Source: Rotaria sordida
Lineage: Eukaryota; Rotifera; Eurotatoria; Philodinida; Philodinidae
NCBI GenBank assembly: GCA_905250125.1
Contig: CAJNOL010000380.1
Span: forward strand, 1 to 64,000
Length of the DNA stretch: 64,000 nt
Reading direction: 5' to 3'
Position numbers and translations under genes: made by a program. The notes below the pieces were generated by a model. The model saw only the letters and a list, made by a program, of their open reading frames with translations. It was not told the DNA's origin and searched no databases. Of this stretch, positions 12,026 to 21,709 are shown piece by piece; the stretch's first letter is position 1, and the number at the start of each line of letters is the position of its first letter.

Positions 12026-12781
12026 ATGCCTCTTCGTATAAAAAATGTTCCGATGGGTAAAGCATCAATAGATGGTATCTTATGCAGCACAGGTGCTTAT
12101 TCATGTATTATCGTTGTTATTTTATTAGAAAATAAACAAGTTTTTATCAATCACGTAGATTCAAATAGTTTTAATCTCGAAGGATCTGATATTTCAATTG
12201 AAATTCAAAGATTCGTGAGAGATACTATGTTTAAATTATCTCAACTCAATACAAATGGTTTATTAATGGAAAAAATTTACATGATTGGTGGTGCAGATCA
12301 ACCTGATTATGGAAGATTTCATGATACATTAAATCAAATGAAACAAAATCATTCTTTATTAACACCAATGTTTAATGATTTAACTATCGATGATTTAAGA
12401 AATTTTATTAATTTGATTGAATATTCAAACTTAAAGATAAATTTATCAGGAGGAGATTTAGACGCAAAACGTGGTACAGCATTTATATCAGATATTACTG
12501 TTATTATAGATCGAAAAACTACATCAAATTGTTTTTTTTCTATGGTTCAATATTATGGACGAGAGAAAGAGCTCAATGGTGATAAACGAAAATTTGAACC
12601 ACAATTAATGTTTTTATACAACTTTGATGAGAAATATTGGAGTTTAATCGATAATCGTACACCAGGATTTCAGTCTAGTCATATAGACAAGCTGTTCACT
12701 CAGTTTAATCAATTGACGACTGAAGATGTACAAGAATTAAGAAATACGATCAATCATTATTTACAATCGATTAAACAATAA
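12026..12781 (+). CDS. Possible N-terminal asparagine amidohydrolase-like protein (NTAN1/CheD-like fold)
   Basis: This is a complete single-exon ORF of 251 codons plus TAA, with no stops or shifts and a clear ATG. NTAN1 deamidates N-terminal Asn so that proteins enter the N-degron pathway; related CheD-type enzymes deamidate Gln. The similarity I see is in layout: 'STGAYSCIIVVIL' (residues about 21-33) resembles the NTAN1 segment where a Cys follows small and Thr residues, which would make Cys27 the nucleophile candidate. 'IYMIGGADQ' (about 85) resembles the 'VHLVGGFSD' strand, 'GTAFISDITVIID' (about 149) resembles the 'YGIAVNIKT' strand, and the C-terminal 'LMFLYNFDEKYWSLID' resembles the final strands. 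The match is remote and comes from memory, not alignment. It could instead be a bdelloid-specific family of unknown role. Neighbours give no functional hint. Confidence 0.5.
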   Translation: MPLRIKNVPMGKASIDGILCSTGAYSCIIVVILLENKQVFINHVDSNSFNLEGSDISIEIQRFVRDTMFKLSQLNTNGLLMEKIYMIGGADQPDYGRFHDTLNQMKQNHSLLTPMFNDLTIDDLRNFINLIEYSNLKINLSGGDLDAKRGTAFISDITVIIDRKTTSNCFFSMVQYYGREKELNGDKRKFEPQLMFLYNFDEKYWSLIDNRTPGFQSSHIDKLFTQFNQLTTEDVQELRNTINHYLQSIKQ

Positions 12782-13455
12782 TGATTTATTTCGTGATCTT
12801 TTCTATAGACTTTTCTTATGTGATTTCCAAGTTTTAACTTGATTTATTTTTTCTATTTATCAATGGTATTTTCTTTTCTTCTCTTATACTTTTCTTTTTT
12901 TAAATACATTTTACATATGCATAGATCTTTTGAATTCTACATCTCCAATGTTTGTGTATTTTATTATATCTTTCTCAACGTTCTATCGTCATCATCTATT
13001 GGACACGTTTCAATGGATGATCATAAGAGTGATGAGAAAAACTTCATATAATTGATTAGTTTGATGAAATTGCAATTATAGGACAAACAATCTATGTTTA
13101 GTTCTGTAACATTCACGAGATACGAGAAGAGTACATTTGAAAAAAAGATCTTTTACTTGACGAGGTTTTCGATATTATACAGCTTGAGTCCCTTGAAAAT
13201 GATTCGTAAGTTTATATTGCTTACGAGAAAAGGCAATGTTTTTGTTCTATTGGATCAAACTTCATTTTCTCAGGCATTAAACTTTCACTAGCTCAAAAAT
13301 CTGAAGTAGGATCCTCTAGAAATGGAAAATCTTGTTTAACATTCACAGATAATATCTATTTCGGAAGATAAAGACAAAATATGCCTATATGATAGACTAA
13401 ATTTATTCCATTATATTAACGCATTCGACTTTTCTAGCTCATAGCATTACATCAT
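12782..13455. other. AT-rich intergenic DNA
   Basis: No credible gene. Open frames at 12839-13051 and 13094-13291 are short, rich in Phe, Leu and Ser, and typical of AT-rich noncoding sequence. Part of the 13080-13440 stretch may be the decayed front of the F-box-like pseudogene that follows, but I cannot show it. Confidence 0.35.
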
Positions 13456-13900
13456 CTTGATCAATTTTAAGAACTTTGTAGTTCAATACATTTACCTACT
13501 TTAAAAAATCTTCATTTCACATTTTGTTTTCCTCAACAAATTGAATATACATAGCGAATGAGTCTATTCATTCGTAATAGGAAGTGGTCTTTTGATAATA
13601 TTGATGGTTACATAAATGAAAGTTATATTTATGACAGTAATATAAAAGATTTTGTTACAAAAACTCTGTTTATTACCTGTACTCGACCAATTAATTTACT
13701 ATTTCAATCCAAACGAACTTTTCGCAATCATCGCTTTACAGCAGATACATCTGTTCAATTTCATCTCAACTCGATGATGATTAACTCAATGGACATGTGA
13801 TCAAAACTATGTTCTTGATCAATTTAACAAAACTATACGAGTAATTACAAGCAGTCATGTTAATGAACTTCATTTAACATATTTAAATAAACAATAAGTC

Positions 13901-15779
13901 GTCAGAAAAAATAAATTCAATGAAACTTTTTAGTCTCGATTTTGAGGTGTAGTAGTTTATAGAATATTTTTTATCAATGAGTTTTTTCTTAAAACTTAAC
14001 AACGTAATCAGACAAATTTTGTTCTTATATGAAAGATTTACTGAGATTGATTTAGTATAGAAATACCTATACAGAGCTCGAGACAAATCAGAATAGATTA
14101 TATCTAATAGGAAATTCATGAAAGAATACATCTTGTATGTGAATATAATCATTTAATTTAGCTCTAACTTCTTGTAGTGATGAATGTACAACATCAACTG
14201 TATCATCACATAAAGCAAAATCCATTTTTCAAAGCATCTAAAAGGGAATACTGGAATGTAGAATAACAGTGTTGTTGCTGTTAATGTAAATACACTAGTT
14301 TTGTTTCATTTCATCATCATTTAAGTTGTACATTTGATAAAAATATTTATCGATTTCGTTTCGAATTGTTTCATCATTATTCATATAATGTATCTGATTA
14401 AAATAATTATTAACTTGATTTTTGATTAATTTAACATCATGCATTAGTAGTAAATCTTTTTTTTTCATCAGTATTAATATTAGAATCATTCTGAATAATA
14501 TTCAAAAAATGATTTTGTTCAGAAATCAGATTAAGATTATCAGCTGCGTTACAAATACGTTGATGATGAGCTCTACAATATTCAGCGTTCGTGCTCATGA
14601 TAAAAAAGTCTAGAATGAAATTAAAAGAACGAAACCCGCGAAAATGTCATTTGCAAAAATCACATTACCTTTTCACAGCTGCAGCAAAAAATATGAACAA
14701 CCAATTGAACAGCGAGATGTCAATTTCATCTAAATCTAAAAAATTATTTATAAATAATCAAAACTAGACTAACAGGTTAGTGCATAAAACAACTTTCGAA
14801 TTACATTCGCTTTATGTTTAATATTCCAGCTTAAAATAAAAAAGAGTTTAGTATTTTCTGATTCTTTTGTTTTCTTTATATCAGACGGACGTTGCTAGAG
14901 CTAATGACAAAGCTACATCCGAACAAAGGTTTTTCAGTATATATCTAAAAGATTTATACACTTTGTCAAATTAAATCATGAAAAAATTAATTCCCTGGGC
15001 AGTCCCGGCAAGGAGATTCCCTGTGGAGTTTGTGATATTCTCCTTACTCTCTCAGAACAGGGACTCCCAAGAGCTTTTGCAGGAAGTCCCCGGGGGAGAC
15101 CCTGGGGACTTCGCATTTTTCGGGGGACTCACCAAGGATTCATTAGAGGAGAGTCGACTAGGGTAGAAATAAACAAAATGATAGTACAAAGAAGGTCGCA
15201 AGAATAAGAAAATCAGCAACCTTTTCTTTTTCGATTTTTCTCTTTCTCAATAAATAATGTCAAATTTAGTTTTAACCAAAAATGATGAATCAATTCGAAT
15301 TTAGGAATTTATTTGAGATTTTAATGAAAAATCTAACTAACTGACAGTGCTAGTTAGTTTCCTTTGTTTATGAGAAGTTATACGGTACATAGACTAAATG
15401 AAATTTTTCACAAAAACTTATTCTTTGGATTAAAGAAGATTTAATTCTTTTTAATATTTAAAATATAAATTAATTTATTTTGAAATGTTTCAACGATATT
15501 TCATAAGCATCTGTAGTCGTCGAAGGAAATCGATGAGATAAGTCTTCTTTTGATCATCTTTTATGATCAGAAATCATTATAAAACGTTGTTCGAGAATCG
15601 AAAATCAATCTTGAATTAAACCTTTGCTAAACTCGACTTTCTATCATATTTTTGTAACAATCTGAATGTATTAAATTTGACTTTTTCAAAAATTCAATAT
15701 TTTTATTGAATAAAAAAAACAATGGTTAAATGTTGTCAAGCTAAATACACATGTGTATTTCTTTAGATGAATATATCAA
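13901..15779. other. Foreign insert inside the F-box-like pseudogene
   Basis: This DNA separates two homologous parts of one pseudogene. On the minus strand, 14601 down to 14295 gives about 100 codons in two frames joined at a nine-A run (about 14456-14464): 'MSTNAEYCRAHHQRICNAAD' then 'DVKLIKNQVNNYFNQIHYM'. A separate 45-codon minus-strand frame lies at 14088-14225. Both are helix-rich and unrecognised. At 14990-15170 there is a GC-rich island with a 9-bp perfect stem (15083-15091 with 15104-15112). I cannot define element ends or a target duplication. Confidence 0.4.
14990..15170. repeat. GC-rich hairpin island
   Basis: GGGGAC/GTCCCC words are concentrated here in otherwise AT-rich DNA. 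GAAGTCCCC at 15083-15091 pairs perfectly with GGGGACTTC at 15104-15112. A 62-codon open frame across it looks incidental. It may be the core of a MITE or SINE-like element; the ends are not identifiable. Confidence 0.5.
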
Positions 15780-16324
15780 TGACATTGAATTGTGATTTAC
15801 AGCGTAGTTTATTGCTCTATCATATACGATTCATTACATTTAATATCAAATCACATTCAATGGGAAAATGCCAACGTATTGTCATGATCGAACGGATTCT
15901 TAATGCATCACCAAATCTTTCGTCTCTTATAATAGCATGAAGAGATTTTCGTCACTGTTGACGAAAATACTTAAATCTGAAATATGTACATCTCTCTTAT
16001 TGAATGAACAATATGACAATCCAAAACGTTATTTTCGTATTAATCGATTAACTGAATTAGCACCTCATCCATATACATTTGAAACAAGTAATGCAGTTAT
16101 AATGTTAAATGATGATCTTCTTGAATTTATTTTAAGCATTAGTCATCGATGCGATCAATTAGTACATTTAGCACTCAATAAAGATTGTCATTATCGATCT
16201 AACGATGAAAAAAAAGTCATATCTGGAGACGAGTTAATTGCAGCTACTCATGGTCAAATACTTCATTGTAATGAAACACAAATTAGATTTTGTAAAGATG
16301 ACGGAATTATGTATTTGGTCCTAA

Positions 16325-17022
16325 TATTATTATGTGAAACATATTTTCTTTAATAATCATTTCTTGAATGTTAGAATACATTATATTATTGATCATAAAT
16401 GTGTTTTTAAAGATCTCCAAATTTCACTGTGCGATATGTATGTTTTGCTCATCGCATGAGAAAATGCAATGTTATTTTTTTTGTAAAATATAAATAAAAT
16501 ATCTAACAATAGAGGTGTGTGTATTGTTGAGCGAAAAGACTAGATATTTTTACATCAAAAGAAAGCTCTCACCGCCAATATAACAAGGTTAAAATATTAG
16601 CTGCCCTTGGCGACTCTAGAGGGAGATATTCAATTTTTACCATATTCACGATTTAGGTATATATGAATATTAGGAATATTTATATCAATTTTTTATGCAT
16701 TCAATTAAGTATTTCACCATTAGAATTTAAAGATCTCATTGAATTTTATTAATATAACAGTGAGATCACATTAGTTTTGATGTCTTTTCGAGCTTAAGTA
16801 GTATCGAAATGGAGAAAAAGACATATGATTGTTTGAAAAGTGACTTACGCGTATAATATGCGAACTTGAAGTGCATTGATGCATCACTTGGTGGTGGTCT
16901 ATTGACCATTTATTTGCAATTGGTGTTAAGAAATCACAAAGAAATGTACTATTGAAAAATTATTCTATTTTGTTTTCTGTTGGATCTATTGAATTAAATA
17001 GTTTATTTCTTCAAATTAAAAA
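16325..17022. other. AT-rich intergenic DNA
   Basis: I see no gene, long repeat or transposon end between the F-box-like pseudogene and the next ORF. Confidence 0.4.
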
Positions 17023-17420
17023 ATGAATTTGTTAAACATCGCTAAACAACTTCTTTATTTGACTGAAACTGAATACACATCTGAAAATTCTGCAACAACT
17101 GCGGATGAAATCTTTGCTGCCGAACGACTGTTTGAAATTCTGAAGTCGTTCCAAGACAGCTACTTCAATGAGTTGTATTCTTATGAGACTCTCGAATTTG
17201 AAGATGAATTTGATGGAATGACTGATGAAGAAGAAGACGGCGATGAAATTGACGATGACAATGAGAATGAACATTCTGATTTAAAAAGTTGTTTTACGTT
17301 AGAAGAAATGGAAAAGATAGTCGAATGGGTTGACCAACATCCAAATGCTGGATTCGCAACTATTTCCCATCGATTTAGAAAAGTCAAATACATGCATTAT
17401 ATTCCAAGGTTCAGACAATA
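17023..17420 (+). pseudogene. N-terminal part of a transposon-like protein, truncated by a MITE
   Basis: The ATG at 17023 opens a frame of about 133 codons: a helical start, an acidic linker at about residues 65-90 (DEEEDGDEIDDDNENE), then 'FTLEEMEKIVEWVDQHP' and 'FATISHRFRKVKYMHYIPRFRQY'. That last block resembles the N-terminal helix-turn-helix-like segment seen before DDE-type transposase domains in many bdelloid repeats; this is a recollection of the family, not an alignment. The frame is cut at 17420 by an inserted 246-bp element, and nothing after that element resumes the protein. The continuation to 17571 is insert sequence. It could also be a domesticated host gene, but the missing remainder argues for a dead copy. 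Confidence 0.5.
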
Positions 17421-17666
17421 CCCCTTTGGGGACCAAGGACGTATATATACGTCCTCGCAACTGAAACAGAAGACCCAAGTGTTTCGGATATGTCGAAGTG
17501 GAATCATTGTATTTTTTATTTCCTTTTTCACCAGAGAGTTCATTGTCATACTCTATAGAAAGAAGAGCTAGCGCCACAAGTATATTGTTCATAATTTCTA
17601 AGATATACCTAATTTCCACGATATCGTTTACCTCTTCTCGAAAAAAAAAGTCGGTCCCCAAAGGGT
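17421..17666. mobile_element. 246-bp MITE with TA duplication
   Basis: The ends are CCCCTTTGGGGACC and GGTCCCCAAAGGGT, which are inverted copies with one mismatch. TA flanks both sides (17419-17420 and 17667-17668), as for Tc1/mariner-type insertions. Next to the left end is a perfect 20-base palindrome around GGACGTATATATACGTCC (17436-17455). There is no coding capacity. It lies in the coding frame of the preceding ORF. Directly after it, TAGTGACAT (17667-17675) pairs with ATGTCACTA (17683-17691), a second small hairpin. Confidence 0.8.
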
Positions 17667-17691
17667 TAGTGACATTTCTTAGATGTCACTA

Positions 17692-18242
17692 GAATTTTAT
17701 AATTACATAATATTTTAACAGACACAATACATTACTTTTTTTCTAGTCAACAATGCATTTTAAAATGAAAAAAATTTCTACAGTTATACGGAACAAAAAA
17801 ATAAACATAGTTTATGATGAACTCTAACAATCGTGATTTTTTGAAAGTTTGCTTTTGAAAAACCGACTGATGAAAATTGAAGAGACACTTTTTCTATGTA
17901 ACTCCATGTGCTTTATCCAATCATGCATAAAAAAGTGAAAAAAGAAACAATCATACCGAAACTTTGAATTGCACGCGCCTTATTCAAGACGAATAAGCTT
18001 TTTTCTTTTATCTCCTATTTCTTTTTCCTTCGTAATAAAACAAACGTTAGTATCATTTGATTTTATTCTGTTTCTTTTTGTACAATTCGTCACTTCTCAT
18101 ACATATCTTTCGTACGAAGCATCAAAACAAATAATTTATCGAATGACGAGTAAGAAATTTTTGTGTAGAAATGACTGAATTTAATGAAGTCAATCATCAT
18201 CTGTGGTAGGAATGAACCATTTACTTTAACTTTATATTAATA
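17692..18242. other. AT-rich intergenic DNA
   Basis: No gene or defined repeat is visible. The open frame at 17969-18178 is Phe- and Ser-rich, without family resemblance. Confidence 0.4.
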
Positions 18243-18870
18243 ACGAATCTTTGCGATCCCTCGAAGAAGCATGTCAACCATTAGAAAAAAAAATTCTTGA
18301 CAAAGAATTCAAACAACATATAATAATTGATAAAATCAATTTGAGAAAACTCGTGGATAAGTTCTCTATAGATGAATGAACATCGACTTATTTATACACA
18401 ATAGAATCGAATATGCATGAGAACAGTTTCTATGCAATTTAGAATCAGCTATTCCGTTTGACTAACTCAAAAAACACTTCGAGTATGATTCAAATATATA
18501 TATAGTTGTTTCTCATAGTTTTCTTTAAACTTGAGATGATATTTCTCCGTATCATGCTAACTAAACATCGAATAATTTGGCGAAGAGTTTCCGAAGATCT
18601 GAGCTTCCATTATTCTGAAAGAAAAGAACAAACATAGTGAATACTGAGTTCTTATACGTCTTCAATCAGTACTGTCAAATATTCATCCTAATTGAGTACA
18701 ACAGATACATGAATAATATTCTCTATTGAGACGAAAAATAGAAAGTTCATTCGTGCATATTCATATTTCAAAGAATAACACGAAATTCTCCTTCCTCTTG
18801 TTATTTAGCTTAAAGTAGTTGATCAATCGAATTCAGCTGATAAATAGACAAGTGGGTGTAGGTCTCGAGC
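18243..18870 (+). pseudogene. NAD+-arginine ADP-ribosyltransferase (ART) family pseudogene
   Basis: ART enzymes move ADP-ribose from NAD+ to arginine side chains; bdelloid genomes hold many. Two in-frame blocks are recognisable. The first (18243-18500) reads 'SLRSLEEACQPLE', 'FSIDE*TSTYLYTIE' and 'NSFYAI*NQLFR', matching the usual N-terminal helices. The second (about 18550-18860) holds the family landmarks in order: 'IWRRVSEDLS' (the conserved Arg region, normally WRG), a position where two adjacent Trp are usual but TAG TGA is found (about 18636-18641), 'SSYTSSIS' (the S-T-S strand), 'IIFSIETKN' and 'YFKE*HEILLP' (the E-x-E catalytic loop, interrupted by a stop). At least eight stops make it non-functional. 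The family call rests on motif order and is fairly secure. Confidence 0.72.
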
Positions 18871-21151
18871 TACTCTTTGTTTTAAGGATAGGTATGAGTC
18901 TTGATATTCAAATTACCCACAACTTGTGCTCCTCTTCCGATAAATAGACACATCTCAAACCCATACTCTTAGATTTCTGTATTGTTTCTTGATTTATCTT
19001 TCCTATTCTTCGAATTTCTCGATCTCAAGACTTTTTTTATATTCACTTGGTCTGATATTGTCTCCCATATTTCTTGAGCTGTCTCTATATCTACTTCGTG
19101 ATTACCAGTGAATTTCAACTGATATGTGAATGCGATGAAAATTAGTCTTATCTTAGACTTTTCATAAGAATGCATTATCGGTAATATCACGCAGGTCTTA
19201 CTATTATCAACAAATATTTTTAGAGATGATTGTCTTTTTGTTTATTCATACTGAATCTTGTTGCAACGCTTGTTTTCTTCTCTATAGAGATCAAATGCCA
19301 GCAGGAAAAGATTATTAAAACAATCTTGTAAGACGTGTCTTTAAACTGTCGCGAGAGAAGAATCGGTTGATATATTTAACGATCAATAGACTTTTTAAAA
19401 CCATCTAAAAAATCTTGCAGACAGATATCGCATCTGCCTATGCTGAATTTTGAAATCAACCACTTGTAAACTTGATGACTCACGATTGTCACATTGAAAG
19501 GCAGAAGAAGTCGAAGATCAGTATAGATAAAACCTATGTTTTTCTTGCATATCCGAGCTAAGTCAAGCGAAAAAGTGTGGTTTTTTGGGATCCCAGCGCC
19601 TGTAGTTCACTATTCAAACAGCAAAAGGAAAGAATCTACGACTTTCGTGGTTTTATGAAATAGACCTTGGACTACAAGATAGATAAAGGTAGGTTGAAAA
19701 ATGTAATGAAGTTTTTCTGAGCGGAAAGGCAGTTTTCGAAAGATCCTAATAGGTTTGTGTTACGGAGATACTCAACTTATTCCAACATATTCTGTTTTGG
19801 AAACAACATGATCAATTCGCATGTGTCGTAGCTTTCTGGCTCTGTAGATTTATTTTCTTGACCATAAGGAAGCCACGATAGTTAGACTGATTGCATAGTT
19901 TATACGCCATGTATCATCATATAAAATTTTATTCAAATTCTTGAAAAATTCGTCAATTAGTTTAGAATTGAATGAAATTAACAGGAAACAATTGATACAA
20001 AAAAGAAAAGAAAATTTTTCTTTCTAATCGATCTCTTTTTATTGACAGACATCCAAATTAAGTGTGATGCGATAAAGCAGCATGCAAACATGAAAAAAAT
20101 TAGTTAAAAGCTGAAATGAACAGATATGGAACACCAATATTAGAAAGGTAGCTTGAAGTGAGGAGAAAAACATGATGAAAAAAAAGATCTATTAGAGCTA
20201 CGGATATTAAAATGATTGTTTTAGTCTCCCTGTTGTCGATAATACACAGATACTGTTCATTTTTAGAAACATGAAAGATTTCAACTTTCCTTTCCTTTCT
20301 GGAAGCAAGAAGAAAATGAAAGTGCTACCTCTAATTGTCATCAAAATAGACTTCTTAAAATTTTTATCATTGTAGAAATATCTTTGTAGAAAAAAAAAAG
20401 TAATTGCATGTTCTGAGAGCTCTTGAAATTTAGTATCATCGAATATGTTTATCTATTGTCTTGCGTTCATTTCTTGATAGAAAAAAGAATTTAAATAGAA
20501 GGAACATACTCTTTATTGATAAGAGCTGAAATCTCCTATTGTTCTATACATTGTTTTTATCTTATCTTGTATTTAAATGTTGAAGACATGTTAATAATGC
20601 TTTACATTCTCTATCATCGTGCATATTTGAAATAAAAAATTCGATTTTTTTAAGGATTGATCAAATAGAAAGATCTATGTGATACTCAAATTATTGTTTA
20701 ACAAATCAATATAAGACAATAGATTAACTTATTGTATGATAGAAAATTTCAAGCATACTGTCACAATATGTAATAGCTTTCTGTTTTTAAAAAGAGATAT
20801 TTCTGTAATAACGAAAAACTTTGAATGTTTATTATGATAAGAATGGCAAAACAATTCATTGTCATATTTAGTGATCCTTAATAAAAATATAGAAAAAAAG
20901 TTTTTCGAAAGTATTTTAATATCAAAATGAATGAAACATAAGTGTTATTCAGAAGATCATCACATATTTTCAATCTCGATTTCACATATACAAATGTTGA
21001 ACGAAATGTAATTCGAATCATAAAGGAAGAATATTGAATAAATCACTTTAAATTAGTTTTTTTTATAAATGGTTATATGAATTCATTTTAGGTCGAGATA
21101 TTTTCATAATAAATTATATATTATTCTGAGTGATTTTCTTCTATAAGACAA
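18871..21151. other. 2.3-kb intergenic region without recognisable gene
   Basis: This is AT-rich. A minus-strand frame at 18969-19190 ('ETAQEIWETISDQVNIKK') is more protein-like than most but short and unrecognised. The 19440-19720 stretch is slightly less AT-rich and could be an old coding remnant; no frame gives a family match. Confidence 0.35.
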
Positions 21152-21709
21152 ATGGCAGCAGTAAATGAATCAAGATTATGTTCAATCTGCAATAAACCTT
21201 CAGCCAGATGCTTTTGTATTGGATGTCAAAAATATTTTTGTTCAAAGGATTTCAAAGAACATGAACAACAACTATCGATGAAATTTGACAATGAAATAGT
21301 AAGTTCTCATGATGAACTTCTTGGTCAAATTCAAAAATTAGAAAAATCAAATTCTTTAACATTGGATCTTTTTGATCAAATTGAACAATGGAAAAGAGTA
21401 GCAATTAATAAAATTAAAAAAGCAGCAGAAAAAGCTCATCATCAACTTATCGAATTGATCGATAAACAAAGAATAACAATAATAAAACAACTTGAACCAA
21501 TTACAAAAGAAATTCGTTATCGTCGAGAAGAAGATAATTTTGTTGAAAATGATATTGAACGACTTAGAAAAAAACTCAATGAAATACAACAAATGCTTAA
21601 ACCATTTATTCAAAAAGATACAACTAAAAGTATCATTATTGATAATGATCAAATTGATTGGAATCAACTTATCTACATTCGAGAAGAACAACAACAATTA
21701 AACTTCTAA
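21152..21709 (+). CDS. B-box-type zinc finger / coiled-coil protein (bdelloid family)
   Basis: This is a complete single-exon ORF of 185 codons plus TAA, starting at an ATG after AT-rich leader. The N-terminal zinc-binding set is C10-x2-C13-x8-C22-x2-C25-x4-C30-x2-D33-x3-H37 ('CSICNKPSARCFCIGC', 'YFCSKDFKEHE'), which is B-box-like. Residues about 50-150 are highly charged heptad-type helix (LEKSNSLTLDLFDQIEQW, KKAAEKAHHQLIELIDKQR, ERLRKKLNEIQQML), predicted to be a coiled coil. In TRIM-type proteins this pair of modules mediates oligomerisation, often ahead of NHL or other C-terminal domains; no third domain is present. Very similar N-termini recur in bdelloid proteins, some followed by NHL repeats, so this may be a short family member or a truncated one. 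I see no RING domain, so ubiquitin-ligase activity is not implied. Confidence 0.8.
   Translation: MAAVNESRLCSICNKPSARCFCIGCQKYFCSKDFKEHEQQLSMKFDNEIVSSHDELLGQIQKLEKSNSLTLDLFDQIEQWKRVAINKIKKAAEKAHHQLIELIDKQRITIIKQLEPITKEIRYRREEDNFVENDIERLRKKLNEIQQMLKPFIQKDTTKSIIIDNDQIDWNQLIYIREEQQQLNF

Larger units (their letters stand above)
13456..16324 (+). pseudogene. F-box-like / LRR protein pseudogene, split by an insertion
   Basis: The first part (13456-13900) reads 'HLPTLKNLHFTF', then TAG at 13554, then 'MSLFIRNRKWSFDNIDGYI' and 'TRPINLLFQSKRTFRNH', a one-base shift near 13788, and 'VITSSHVNELHLTYL'. The second part (15780-16324) reads 'IERILNASPNLSSLII', stops, 'YLNLKYVHL', a shift near 16000, 'LLEFILSISHRCDQLVHLALNKD', then a final shift into ..IWS and TAA at 16322-16324. 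These are the middle and end of the same family as the intact gene at 6304-8823. About 1.9 kb of DNA with a different character (13900-15780) separates the parts. No F-box end is visible. It is clearly dead, with at least three frameshifts and several stops. Confidence 0.75.

Noticed and set aside
17023-17571. Taking the whole 182-codon frame as one protein
   Set aside because: The last 50 codons lie inside the MITE (from 17421), so the natural protein ends or is broken at codon 133.
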